Shown: positions 7,414-15,295 of the stretch, one piece after another
Layout of the letters: every line of letters begins with the position of its first letter
Position numbering within the stretch: position 1 is the stretch's first letter
Source: Streptomyces rimosus
GTDB taxonomy: Bacteria; Actinomycetota; Actinomycetes; Streptomycetales; Streptomycetaceae
NCBI RefSeq assembly: GCF_008704655.1
Contig: NZ_CP023688.1
Location: 4,712,001 to 4,776,000 of the forward strand
Length of the DNA stretch: 64,000 bases
Reading direction: 5' to 3'
Program-made: the position numbers and the translations under genes
The notes under the pieces: generated by a model
Told to the model about the DNA's origin: nothing
Databases searched by the model: none
What the model saw: the letters and a program-made list of their open reading frames with translations, nothing else

Positions 7414-7438
7414 GGGTACGCAATTCCTTTGCGTACCC
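7414..7438 (+). promoter_or_regulatory. 5'-leader hairpin upstream of secreted protein gene
   Basis: A perfect 10-bp stem, GGGTACGCAA/TTGCGTACCC, has a 5-nt loop (TTCCT) and ends 52 nt before the GTG at 7491. It could be a leader stem-loop that stabilises or attenuates the mRNA, or a terminator for transcripts entering from the left. Confidence 0.45.
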
Positions 7439-7490
7439 CTTCGGTTACGTGCGCCCGGCCTCTTCCGGGCGGAAACGGGGATATCAGACA

Positions 7491-7817
7491 GTGCGCATTA
7501 CGGGGAAGCGCGGCCGGGTGGCCGGAATCGCGACCGCCGCGGTGTTCGTCGGCGGCATGCTGCTCGGTACGGCCACGCCCGCCAGCGCGAAGTCCAACGA
7601 CTACGCGTGCGGCAACTGGAAGAGCGGCAAGCACGCGTGGTCCGCGTCCTGCATCGTGTGGAGCGGTAAGGCGCGCTCCGAGACCGAGTGCTACAGCGCC
7701 AAGAAAAAGAAGACCTACGCCCAGCACGGGGCATGGGTCGGCCGTGGCTCGTGGACGTTCAGCGGGAACTGCGGCAAGGACCGGCTGGTGTCGCTCGACA
7801 CGCGCTGGAAGCGCTGA
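7491..7817 (+). CDS. Small secreted cysteine-containing protein
   Basis: A 108-aa protein. The GTG at 7491 immediately precedes a Sec signal peptide (RITGKRGR, hydrophobic core, cleavage after TPASA around residue 33); an in-frame start at 7347 would bury the signal and was rejected. The mature part of ~75 residues has four cysteines (ACGNW, SCIVW, ECYSA, NCGKD) and a basic stretch AKKKKTY, which suggests a compact disulfide-bonded extracellular protein. I recognise no family. A conserved-looking stem-loop lies in the leader and a strong terminator follows at 7867-7911. Confidence 0.82.
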   Translation: MRITGKRGRVAGIATAAVFVGGMLLGTATPASAKSNDYACGNWKSGKHAWSASCIVWSGKARSETECYSAKKKKTYAQHGAWVGRGSWTFSGNCGKDRLVSLDTRWKR

Positions 7818-7866
7818 CCGGGCACGCGTAACGGCCTTTCTGGCCGTGCGGCGGCCCTCGGGACGC

Positions 7867-7911
7867 AAAGGCGTGTGGAACGGCCCCGTAAGGCCGTATC
7901 GCACGCCTTTT
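7867..7911 (+). terminator. Intrinsic terminator with nested stems
   Basis: The outer stem AAAGGCGTG/CACGCCTTT ends in a TTTT run and encloses the inner stem ACGGCC/GGCCGT. It lies 50 bp after the secreted-protein stop codon. Confidence 0.8.
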
Positions 7912-8010
7912 CCGGCCCGGAGGCCCACTCCGGCTGCGCGCCCGCACCGCACCTCGCACACTGGGAACAATTGCCTCGTCGCACGGGGGAATCCACTGGC
8001 GGGGTGCTTC

Positions 8011-8038
8011 AAATCAGCAGGACCGAAGGGGCTGATTT
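8011..8038 (+). promoter_or_regulatory. Stem-loop holding the ribosome-binding site of the UDP-sugar dehydrogenase gene
   Basis: The 8-bp stem AAATCAGC/GCTGATTT ends 3 nt before the ATG at 8042. The 12-nt loop and stem edge contain the purine-rich GAAGGGG that would act as Shine-Dalgarno sequence. It may act as a translational control hairpin or as a dyad operator. Confidence 0.45.
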
Positions 8039-8041
8039 GGG

Positions 8042-9469
8042 ATGCGAGTCGCGGTCATAGGACAGGGATATGTGGGCTTGACCGGAGCGGTCGCCCTGGC
8101 CCATCAAGGGCATCACGTCACCGGGATCGAACAGGATCCGGACCGGCTGCGCGTCCTGGAGGCGGGACGGGCGCCGGTCTTCGAACCAGGGCTGCCGGAG
8201 CAGCTGACGGCCGCACAGGCCACCGGCCGGCTCTGCTTCGCCCGGTCCGTCACCGAAAGCCACCGGCGGACGCCGTTCGACATCGTCCTCGTCACCGTCG
8301 GGACACCACCCGCGCCGGACGGCTCCGCCGACCTGACGCAGGTGACTCCCGTACTGAACGAGGTCCTCCAACTGCTGCCCGCGCCCTGCGTGGTGCTCAA
8401 GTCGACCGTGCCACCGGGCACCAGCGCCATGCTCGCCGAGACCTACCCGCGGCTGCGTGAACGCTTCGCGTACAACCCGGAGTTCCTCAACCAGGGCAGC
8501 GCGCTGGAGGACTGGGCGGTTCCCGCCCGCATCGTGGCCGGTACGTGGCACGAGGCCGGGCTGCGGGCGCTGCGCGAGCTGTACGCGGGGGTGGCCGCGC
8601 CCTGGGTCGAGACGACGCCCTCCGGAGCGGAGATGATCAAGTACGCGAGCAACGCCTTCCTCGCCACGAAGATCAGCTTCGCGAATGAGGTGGCCGGCAT
8701 GTGCTGCGGCCCGGACATCGACATCGACCATGTGATGCTGGGCGTCGGCTTCGACCCCCGGATCGGCCATGCCTTCCTCCAGCCCGGCCTCGGGTACGGC
8801 GACTCCTGCCTGCCCAAGGACACCCACGCGCTGGCCCACTGGGCGAGCACCGAAGGTCTGGCGACCCCGCTGCTGCGCGCCACCATCGCCGTCAACGATG
8901 CCCAGTTCGGCCTGGCCATCCAGATGCTGCGCGCCGAACTCGGCGGCGGCCCCGCCGACGGCCTGGCGGACGCGGAGATCGCGGTGCTCGGCGTACGGTA
9001 CGAGCCCTGGAGCGACGACCTGCGCGCGGCGCCCAGCCGTACGGTGATCCCGGCGCTGCTCGGGCAGGGCGCGCGGGTGCGGGTCTGGGACCCGGGCACC
9101 GATACGGACGCCATCACCGGCCTGTTCCCCGGCGCCCGTGCGGCGGAGGGCCTGACGGAGGCGGTCGAGGGCGCCCACGCGGTTGTGGTGCTGACCGAGT
9201 GGCCGCAGGCGATCGAGGCCGACTGGCAGGCGCTGGCCGCCCTGCTCGACGAGCCGCGTCTGATCATCGACGGGAAGAACTGTCTCAGCCCGGAGCAGAT
9301 GGGCGAGTTGGCCGTGCGCTACCGCAGCATCGGCACCCGGTTGCCCGCCTCGGCCGACGGCGGGCGGCCCGGACCGGCGGCCGGTGACCGCAGCGGCACG
9401 GAGTCGGAACCGGAAGCCGCCGTCCGCAGGCTCCCTCCGGAACCGCCGCCCCCTCTCCCAGACCGGTGA
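8042..9469 (+). CDS. UDP-glucose/GDP-mannose dehydrogenase family protein
   Basis: A 475-aa NAD-dependent nucleotide-sugar dehydrogenase. The N-terminal NAD site is VAVIGQGYVGLTGA. The central domain has EMIKYASNAFLATKISFANEV, and the catalytic cysteine lies at about residue 256 in YGDSCLPKD (family consensus GGSCFPKD). The C-terminal UDP-binding domain reaches about residue 425, followed by a Pro/Glu-rich tail of ~45 residues not needed for catalysis. Family members oxidise UDP-glucose or a related sugar to the uronate in two steps, supplying precursors for surface polysaccharides or glycosylated products. No glycosyltransferase genes lie nearby, so the end product is unknown. Confidence 0.92.
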   Translation: MRVAVIGQGYVGLTGAVALAHQGHHVTGIEQDPDRLRVLEAGRAPVFEPGLPEQLTAAQATGRLCFARSVTESHRRTPFDIVLVTVGTPPAPDGSADLTQVTPVLNEVLQLLPAPCVVLKSTVPPGTSAMLAETYPRLRERFAYNPEFLNQGSALEDWAVPARIVAGTWHEAGLRALRELYAGVAAPWVETTPSGAEMIKYASNAFLATKISFANEVAGMCCGPDIDIDHVMLGVGFDPRIGHAFLQPGLGYGDSCLPKDTHALAHWASTEGLATPLLRATIAVNDAQFGLAIQMLRAELGGGPADGLADAEIAVLGVRYEPWSDDLRAAPSRTVIPALLGQGARVRVWDPGTDTDAITGLFPGARAAEGLTEAVEGAHAVVVLTEWPQAIEADWQALAALLDEPRLIIDGKNCLSPEQMGELAVRYRSIGTRLPASADGGRPGPAAGDRSGTESEPEAAVRRLPPEPPPPLPDR

Positions 9470-9552
9470 ATCTCGGGATGTAAGGCACCAAATGCCGCTC
9501 GCCGTGGGTACGGACACAGGGACACAGAGGTCGGTCCCACGGCGAGAAGAGC

Positions 9553-9566
9553 GTTTCACGTGAAAC
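9553..9566. promoter_or_regulatory. parS centromere-like site (ParB binding)
   Basis: The sequence GTTTCACGTGAAAC is a perfect 14-bp palindrome identical to the Streptomyces parS consensus. ParB spreads from such sites to organise and segregate the origin region; in S. coelicolor most copies lie within a few hundred kb of oriC. Here the central GTG is also the predicted start codon of the exporter at 9560. I found no second perfect copy in the window. Confidence 0.85.
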
Positions 9567-11278
9567 AGCCACCCACGCTGGACGAACCGCCTCCGGGCGG
9601 AGTGCCCCCGGAGGCGGTTCCTCCTGAACCCTCGGCGTGGGCCCCCATGCGCCGCCGGATGTTCCGGGCGCTGTGGACGGCCCAGCTGGCGGCCAACATG
9701 GGCACCTGGATGCAGACGGTCGGCGCCCAGTGGCTGATGGGCGACCTCGGCGGCGGGCCGCTGGAGGTGGCCCTCGTGCAGACGGCCACCACGCTGCCGG
9801 TCTTCGCGCTGGTGGTGCCGGCCGGTGCGCTGGGCGACATCCTCGACCAGCGGCGGCTGCTCCTCGGCGGGCAGCTGCTGATGTTCCTCGGAGCGGCCGG
9901 GCTGGCCCTCGTCACCGGCGCCGGCCAGGCGACGCCGACCCTGCTGCTCCTGCTCACCGCCCTGATGGGGGTGGGCGAGGCGTTCTGCATCTCCTCGTTC
10001 CAGGCCATCCAGCCCGAGCTGGTCAGCAAGGACGAGATTCCCCAGGCCGCTCTGCTCAACAGCGCCAACGGCAACGTCGCGCGGGCCGCCGGGCCGGCTC
10101 TGGGCGGCCTGCTCATCTCCGCCGCGGGCCCGGCGGCCACCTTCGGGATCAACGCGCTGTCCTTCCTGGGCGTCATGATCGTGCTCTACGCCTGGCGTCG
10201 GCCCGCCACCCACCGGCCGCTGGGCTCGGAGCACGTACGGGGCGCGATCCGCGCGGGCGCCCGGTATGTGCGCAGGGCGCCCGAGTTCGGCGCCGTACTC
10301 GGCCGTTCCGGGCTCTTCATGCTCTTCGCGGGCGGGCTGTGGGCGCTGCTCCCGGCCATCGCGCGCGGGCCGCTGGGCATGAGCGCCGGGGGGTACGGGC
10401 TGCTGCTCGGCTGTGTCGGGGTGGGCGCGGTGGCCGGTGCGCTCGCACTGCCCGTCGTCCGGCCCCGTACGACGACGAACGGCCTGGTCACCGTCTCCAT
10501 GGTGCTGTACGCGGCGACCATGGCGGTGATCGGTCTGGTGGACTCCTCGCTCGTGGCCGCGCTCGCCCTGATCGTCTCGGGCCTGGCCTGGGTGGCCGTG
10601 CTGTCCACCCTCTCCGCCTCGGCGCAGATCCTGCTCCCCGTGTGGGCACGCACCCGCGCGCTCGCCTACTACCAGCTGGTCTTCATGGGCGGGCAGGCGC
10701 TGGGCGGGGTGGGCTGGGGCCTGGTGGCCGACTGGTTCGGCGTACAGAGCGCGTTCGTGATCGCGGGCATCGGGCTGGTGCTGACGACGGTCGCGAGCAT
10801 GCGGTCGATGCCGATGCCCGCCGGGCACATCGACATGGAGCACGTCCAGCACTGGCCCGAGCCGGAGAGCCTGGAGACGCCGGGCCGGAACATCGGCCCC
10901 GTGCTGGTCATCGTGGAGTGGCAGGTGGAACGGGCCAACGCGGAGGCGTTCATCCAGGCCATGCGGCCGGTCGGGCAGGCGCGGCGGCGTACCGGCGCGA
11001 CGATCTGGGGCCTGTACGAGGACATGGACGACCCGACGGTCTTCCTGGAGACGTTCACCGTCGTCTCCGAGCGCGAGCACCTGCGCCAGCACCTGGAGCG
11101 CGGCACCAAGGAGGACCAGGAGCTGGAGCTGCGGGCCCGCGGCCTGACCCGGTCGGGCACCGCCCCTCGCGTACGGCATCTGATCTGGGCGTACGCGCTG
11201 GACCGCAGCGAGGAGCTGTCGGATCACGACGGGGCGATGACGGCTCACGACGGGGAAGTGTCGGCGCACCGGCACTGA
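9560..11278 (+). CDS. MFS_3-type exporter with C-terminal alpha/beta-barrel domain
   Basis: A 572-aa protein. Residues ~30-420 form a 12-helix MFS transporter of the MFS_3/EntS-like group (FRALWTAQLAANMGTWMQTV, then LLSPA-type loops and ALLNSANGNVARAAGPALGG). The C-terminal ~120 residues (VLVIVEWQVERANAEAF to VRHLIWAYALDR) form a soluble ferredoxin-like domain resembling antibiotic-biosynthesis monooxygenases, a usual feature of this family. The GTG start lies within the parS palindrome; the only upstream purine run is AGAAG. A later in-frame ATG near 9648 is an alternative start that would free parS from the coding sequence. Substrate unknown. Confidence 0.85.
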   Translation: MKQPPTLDEPPPGGVPPEAVPPEPSAWAPMRRRMFRALWTAQLAANMGTWMQTVGAQWLMGDLGGGPLEVALVQTATTLPVFALVVPAGALGDILDQRRLLLGGQLLMFLGAAGLALVTGAGQATPTLLLLLTALMGVGEAFCISSFQAIQPELVSKDEIPQAALLNSANGNVARAAGPALGGLLISAAGPAATFGINALSFLGVMIVLYAWRRPATHRPLGSEHVRGAIRAGARYVRRAPEFGAVLGRSGLFMLFAGGLWALLPAIARGPLGMSAGGYGLLLGCVGVGAVAGALALPVVRPRTTTNGLVTVSMVLYAATMAVIGLVDSSLVAALALIVSGLAWVAVLSTLSASAQILLPVWARTRALAYYQLVFMGGQALGGVGWGLVADWFGVQSAFVIAGIGLVLTTVASMRSMPMPAGHIDMEHVQHWPEPESLETPGRNIGPVLVIVEWQVERANAEAFIQAMRPVGQARRRTGATIWGLYEDMDDPTVFLETFTVVSEREHLRQHLERGTKEDQELELRARGLTRSGTAPRVRHLIWAYALDRSEELSDHDGAMTAHDGEVSAHRH

Positions 11279-11371
11279 AAGGGCGAGCGCACAGGGCTGC
11301 CGGGCCGCCAGGGCCTCCCGGCCCCTCCCACCCCCCTTCCGTCCCGCATTCTGGACCACCCTGCCCGACGC

Positions 11372-11384
11372 ATACGTGTTGTAT
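11372..11384. promoter_or_regulatory. Candidate GntR operator
   Basis: ATAC-GTGTT-GTAT is an interrupted palindrome 14 bp upstream of the gntR start codon at 11398. Spacing and half-site length suit an autoregulatory FCD-type GntR operator; TATCTATGCT just after it could be the -10 region of a short-leader promoter. Confidence 0.4.
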
Positions 11385-11397
11385 CTATGCTGTGCGC

Positions 11398-12099
11398 ATG
11401 CCATCAGTCGCCGCTCCGGTCACAGCTGCGCCGGAAACCCCCACCGGTACCGCCACCGCCACGAAAACCCCGCCCGCCGCCGAGCGCGTCTACGCGTACG
11501 TCAAGCAAGCCGTACTGGAGCGGCGCTACGAGGGCGGCATGCTGCTCACCGAAGGCGAGCTGGCCGAGGCCGTCGGCGTATCGCGCACGCCCGTACGGGA
11601 GGCGCTGCTGCGCCTTGAGGTCGAGGGGCTGATGAAGCTCTACCCGAAGAAGGGCGCCATGGTCCTGCCGGTCTCCGCGCAGGAGATCGCGGACGTGGTG
11701 GAGACCCGCCTGCTGGTCGAGGAACACGCGGCCCGCAAGGCCGTGCCCGCCTCGCCCGCGCTCATCGCCGAGCTGGAGGAGCAGCTCGCGAAGATGGAGG
11801 AGCTGGCCGCCTCCGGCGACCTCGCCGCCGTGTCCGTCGCCGACCGCTGCTTCCACGCGGCGATCGTGCGCAGCGCGGGCAACCGGATCCTGGACCGGCT
11901 GTACGAGCAACTGCGCGACCGGCAGCTGCGGATGGGCGTCGCCGTCATGCACGCCAACCCGGACCGCATCGCGAAGAACATCGCCGAGCACGGGGAGATC
12001 CTCCAGGCGCTGCGCGCCGGGGACGCGGCCGCGGCCGTGGATGCCGTGCACCGGCACGTCAGCTGGGTGCGGAACCTGGCCCAGGGGGACGTCCGATGA
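11398..12099 (+). CDS. GntR family regulator, FCD (FadR) subfamily
   Basis: A 233-aa protein: winged HTH at about residues 25-92 (TEGELAEAVGVSRTPVREALLRLEVEGL) followed by an FCD effector domain (about 100-225) with the metal-binding pattern in ADRCFHAAIV and the final AVDAVHRHV. FCD regulators respond to organic acids or amino-acid-derived ligands. The stop overlaps the start of the MFS gene (ATGA), so this is a regulator-transporter operon and the transporter substrate is probably the ligand. No upstream Shine-Dalgarno sequence is obvious, and the mRNA may have a very short leader. Confidence 0.93.
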   Translation: MPSVAAPVTAAPETPTGTATATKTPPAAERVYAYVKQAVLERRYEGGMLLTEGELAEAVGVSRTPVREALLRLEVEGLMKLYPKKGAMVLPVSAQEIADVVETRLLVEEHAARKAVPASPALIAELEEQLAKMEELAASGDLAAVSVADRCFHAAIVRSAGNRILDRLYEQLRDRQLRMGVAVMHANPDRIAKNIAEHGEILQALRAGDAAAAVDAVHRHVSWVRNLAQGDVR

Positions 12100-13415
12100 G
12101 CGGCTCCACCACCGGCCGGGGCGCCCTGCTGCCCGGTGACCCGCCCGGCGGCCGCAAGGCCATGGCGGTCTGGGGCATCGGCGTCGCCGTCTACTTCGTG
12201 GCGATCACCTACCGTACGAGCCTCGGCGTGGCCGGACTGGACGCGGCGGAACGTTTCCACATCAACGCCTCCGCGCTGTCCACCTTCTCCATCCTCCAGC
12301 TGCTCGTCTACGCGGGCATGCAGATACCCGTCGGCCTGCTGGTCGACCGGCTCGGCACCAAGAAGGTGCTGATCCTGGGCGTGGTGCTGTACACCGTCGG
12401 CCAGTTCGGCTTCGCGCTGTCGCAGTCGTACGCGATGGCGCTGGGCTCGCGGGCGCTGCTCGGGTGCGGTGACGCGCTGACGTTCATCAGCGTGCTGCGG
12501 CTGGGCGCGCGCTGGTTCCCGGCCCGGCGCGGTCCCCTGATAGCCCAGATCGCCGCCCTCATCGGGATGGCGGGCAACCTCGTCTCCACCCTGGTCCTCG
12601 CCCGGCTGCTGCACACCTTCGGCTGGACCCCCACCTTCGCGGCCAGCGCGCTGGGCGGCATCGCCGTCCTCGCCCTGGTGCTGGCCTTCCTCAAGGACCA
12701 CCCCGAGGGTTACGAGCCCGCCCCGGCGCCCGCCACACACACCGGCGCCGCCTTCGTCCGCCGCCAGATAGCCGACGCCTGGCGCGAGCCGGGCACCCGG
12801 CTGGGCATGTGGGTGCACTTCACCACCCAGTTCCCGGCGATGGTCTTCCTGCTGCTGTGGGGCCTGCCGTTCCTCGTCGAGGCCCAGGGCCTGACGCGTG
12901 GTGAGGCGGGCGAACTGCTCACCCTCGTCGTGCTGTCCAACATGGTCGTCGGCCTGGTCTACGGGCAGGTCATCGCCCGCCACCACGCCGCCCGTACGCC
13001 GCTGGCGCTCGGCACCGTCGCCGTCACCGCACTGCTGTGGGCGGTCACGCTGGCCTGGCCGGCCGACCACGCGCCCGTATGGCTGCTGATCGTGCTGTGC
13101 ACGGTGCTCGGCGCCTGCGGCCCCGCCTCGATGATCGGCTTCGACTTCGCCCGCCCGGCCAACCCGCCGGAGCGCCAGGGCACCGCCTCCGGCATCGTCA
13201 ACATGGGCGGCTTCACGGCCTCGATGACGACGCTGCTGGCGATCGGCATCCTGCTGGACGCCACCGGCGACAACTACCGCATCGCGTTCGTCTCGGTCTT
13301 CGTCCTCCAGGCGCTCGGCGTCGCGCAGATCCTGCGGCTGCGCGGCCAGGCGCACCGGCGGGAGCGGGAACGGCTGGTGACGAGCCGGGTGGAGGCGGTG
13401 CACGTACCGGCGTGA
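12096..13415 (+). CDS. MFS transporter coupled to GntR regulator
   Basis: A 439-aa, 12-helix major-facilitator protein with motif A between helices 2 and 3 (VGLLVDRLGTKKVL) and helix 4 as SRALLGCGDALTFISVLR, where a charged residue sits in the membrane. It resembles uptake-type MFS proteins (NarK/oxalate-sugar acid groups) more than drug exporters. It starts by ATGA overlap with gntR. Its final codons (HVPA, stop) are duplicated just downstream as part of a ~25-bp repeat at 13401-13463. Confidence 0.88.
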   Translation: MSGSTTGRGALLPGDPPGGRKAMAVWGIGVAVYFVAITYRTSLGVAGLDAAERFHINASALSTFSILQLLVYAGMQIPVGLLVDRLGTKKVLILGVVLYTVGQFGFALSQSYAMALGSRALLGCGDALTFISVLRLGARWFPARRGPLIAQIAALIGMAGNLVSTLVLARLLHTFGWTPTFAASALGGIAVLALVLAFLKDHPEGYEPAPAPATHTGAAFVRRQIADAWREPGTRLGMWVHFTTQFPAMVFLLLWGLPFLVEAQGLTRGEAGELLTLVVLSNMVVGLVYGQVIARHHAARTPLALGTVAVTALLWAVTLAWPADHAPVWLLIVLCTVLGACGPASMIGFDFARPANPPERQGTASGIVNMGGFTASMTTLLAIGILLDATGDNYRIAFVSVFVLQALGVAQILRLRGQAHRRERERLVTSRVEAVHVPA

Positions 13416-13463
13416 CGGGGACGACGCACGTACCGGCGTAACGGGCGGGACCACGTACCGGCG
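13401..13463. repeat. Three-copy ~25-bp repeat spanning an MFS stop codon
   Basis: CACGTACCGGCG occurs at 13401-13412, 13427-13438 and 13452-13463. The first copy encodes the last residues of the MFS protein followed by TGA; the second is followed by TAA in the same context, so the gene end looks tandemly duplicated. No function is evident. Confidence 0.75.
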
Positions 13464-13503
13464 ACGGGCCGGCCGGGAGCCGGCAGCGCGCGCGGCGGCG
13501 GCC

Positions 13504-14328
13504 CTACGGAGTGATCGCGAAGTGCTCCAGGATCGCCGCCGCCAGCTCCCGCTCGCCGTCGATCTTGACCTGGTCGGCGACGGCGGCGGGCCGCACCCGG
13601 CCGCAGGCCAACCGGAGGAAGATCTCCCAGTCCATGGAGAGCGTCACGGCCGGGCCGAGCGAGACGCTCTCGTCGATCGAGCCGTTGCCCTGCGCGTCCA
13701 CCCGGACCGTCCGCATGAACTCCAGCGCGCCGCTCACGTCGAAGACGACGGCCGAGCCGGCGGGCGCACCCGAATGCTTGGCGACCACCCTCGGCAGCGC
13801 GAGCAGCAGCAGGTCGCGGGTGAGCTGGCCGCCGGGCGAGTCGAGGTTGCCGGGCAGGTTCAGCGCGTGGCGCAGGTCCTGTTCGTGGACCCATACGTCG
13901 AACGCCCGCTGCCGCAGGGCGTACGCCAGCGTGCGCTCCTCGCCGAGCGGGGTGCGCAGCACCGTCTCGGGGTCGCGGGTCTCGTTGCGCAGCGACCGCG
14001 CGCGACGAATGATCATGTACTCCAGCTCGGCGGTCATCTCCGGACCGGTGTGGTGCCGCCGGACGTCCACCTGGAGCTCCATCCGGCGGGCGAAATCCGT
14101 GCGTACGTGGTAGAGGTCGCGCGGCAGGGAGTGGATGGGCCGGGGGTCGCCGAGCATCTCGCTCTCCAGGCCGATGATGTGCGAGACGACATCGCGCACG
14201 GACCACCCCGGAAGGTCCGTCGGCCTGTTCCACTCGCCTTCGACCAGTGGCTTGACCAGCTCGGATATCGCTTCGATGGAGTGCGTCCAGGCGTCGATGG
14301 AGGGCTGCAGGCTGGGATGGACGGTCAC
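13504..14328 (-). CDS. Maleylpyruvate isomerase family mycothiol-dependent enzyme
   Basis: A 274-aa protein. Residues ~10-160 match the MDMPI/DinB-like N-terminal four-helix domain: LPGWSVRDVVSHIIGLE with the first metal-ligand histidine, and AFDVWVHEQDLRHAL with another. The C-terminal part (about 180-270, including VTLSMDWEIFLRLACGR) fits the SCP2-like MDMPI C-terminal domain. The founding member isomerises maleylpyruvate with mycothiol, but most actinobacterial paralogues have unknown substrates. Convergent with the MFS gene and divergent from the hydrolase at 14472. Confidence 0.85.
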   Translation of the reverse strand: MTVHPSLQPSIDAWTHSIEAISELVKPLVEGEWNRPTDLPGWSVRDVVSHIIGLESEMLGDPRPIHSLPRDLYHVRTDFARRMELQVDVRRHHTGPEMTAELEYMIIRRARSLRNETRDPETVLRTPLGEERTLAYALRQRAFDVWVHEQDLRHALNLPGNLDSPGGQLTRDLLLLALPRVVAKHSGAPAGSAVVFDVSGALEFMRTVRVDAQGNGSIDESVSLGPAVTLSMDWEIFLRLACGRVRPAAVADQVKIDGERELAAAILEHFAITP

Positions 14329-14471
14329 GGAACCCCTCGGACGGTCGTACGCGGGCTGCTGTCTGTGCAGTTAAGTTACGCTGCGCACGGGCACCCCGGC
14401 AGTGCTTTCGGGTGACCATCGTAGGCCGATTTTTGACGGCGACCCGGCTCGAATGCTTAGGCGGTGGTACT

Positions 14472-15260
14472 GTGCGCGCTTCACTGATCCAGCTTCAGGT
14501 GGACACGGCGGAACCGGTCAACGCGCGGCGGGAGCGGGCCTGTTCACTGGTCCGCGAGCGCGCGACCAGCGATCTCGTCGTCCTCCCCGAGCTGTGGCCG
14601 GTCGGCGCCTTCGCGTTCGAGACGTTCGCCGACGAGGCGGAACCGCTCGAAGGCCCCACGTATCAGGCCATGTCGGAAGTCGCCCGGAACGCCGCCGTCT
14701 GGCTGCACGCGGGCTCCTTCGTCGAGCGCGCCCCCGACGGCACCCTCTACAACACCTCGCTCGTCTTCTCCCCCGACGGCCGGCTCGCCGCCTCCTACCG
14801 GAAGATCCACCGCTTCGGTTTCGACAAGGGCGAGGCGGTCCTGATGGGCGCCGGCGACCAGCCCGTCACCGTCCCGCTCCCGGACACGACCCTGGGCCTG
14901 GCCACCTGTTACGACCTGCGCTTCCCGGAACTCTTCCGCCAGTTGGTGGACGCCGGCGCGCAGACCCTCGTCATCCCCGCCGGCTGGCCCGCCCGCCGCC
15001 GCGCCCACTGGTCGCTGCTGGCCCGCGCCCGCGCGGTGGAGAACCAGAGCTACGTACTGGCCTGCGGCACCGCGGGCACGAACGGCGGCGTCGAGCAGGC
15101 TGGCCACAGCGTCGTCGTCGACCCGTGGGGCGAGGTGCTGGCGGAGGCCGGCCCGTACGAGGAAGTGCTGACCGTGGAGCTCGATCCGGCCAAGGTGGGC
15201 AAGACCCGGGAGGACTTCCCGGCGCTGCGCGACCGGGTGCTGGGCCTGGACACTCCGTAA
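14472..15260 (+). CDS. Carbon-nitrogen hydrolase (nitrilase superfamily)
   Basis: A 262-aa enzyme with the full Glu-Lys-Cys triad: E40 in VLPELWP, K111 in YRKIHRF and C146 in TCYDLRFPELFR, plus the AVENQSYVLACG segment. These enzymes hydrolyse amides such as omega-amides or deaminated glutathione; the short ~260-residue form and RFPE motif place it near the Nit2/omega-amidase branch. The GTG at 14472 has AGGCGG 8-13 nt upstream; starting at 14412 would add 20 residues not seen in the family. A terminator hairpin overlaps the junction with the convergent LURP-one gene. Confidence 0.92.
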   Translation: MRASLIQLQVDTAEPVNARRERACSLVRERATSDLVVLPELWPVGAFAFETFADEAEPLEGPTYQAMSEVARNAAVWLHAGSFVERAPDGTLYNTSLVFSPDGRLAASYRKIHRFGFDKGEAVLMGAGDQPVTVPLPDTTLGLATCYDLRFPELFRQLVDAGAQTLVIPAGWPARRRAHWSLLARARAVENQSYVLACGTAGTNGGVEQAGHSVVVDPWGEVLAEAGPYEEVLTVELDPAKVGKTREDFPALRDRVLGLDTP

Positions 15261-15261
15261 C

Positions 15262-15295
15262 CGGGAGCGGCCCCTCAGCCGTCCCCCCGCTCCCG
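15262..15295. terminator. Terminator hairpin between convergent genes
   Basis: A 9-bp perfect stem, CGGGAGCGG/CCGCTCCCG, with a 16-nt loop starts 1 nt after the hydrolase stop and extends into the 3' end of the convergent gene. Confidence 0.6.

Noticed and set aside
11302..11324. GGGCCG/CGGCCC inverted repeat after the MFS_3 gene as a terminator
   Set aside because: Only a 6-bp stem with an 11-nt loop and no T-tract; not distinguishable from chance in GC-rich sequence.
8009..11404. Very long minus-strand open frame (over 1100 codons) opposite the dehydrogenase and exporter genes
   Set aside because: It is antisense to two well-supported genes, is made of Arg/Gly/Pro/His-rich low-information sequence and has no recognisable domain; such frames arise from high third-position GC.
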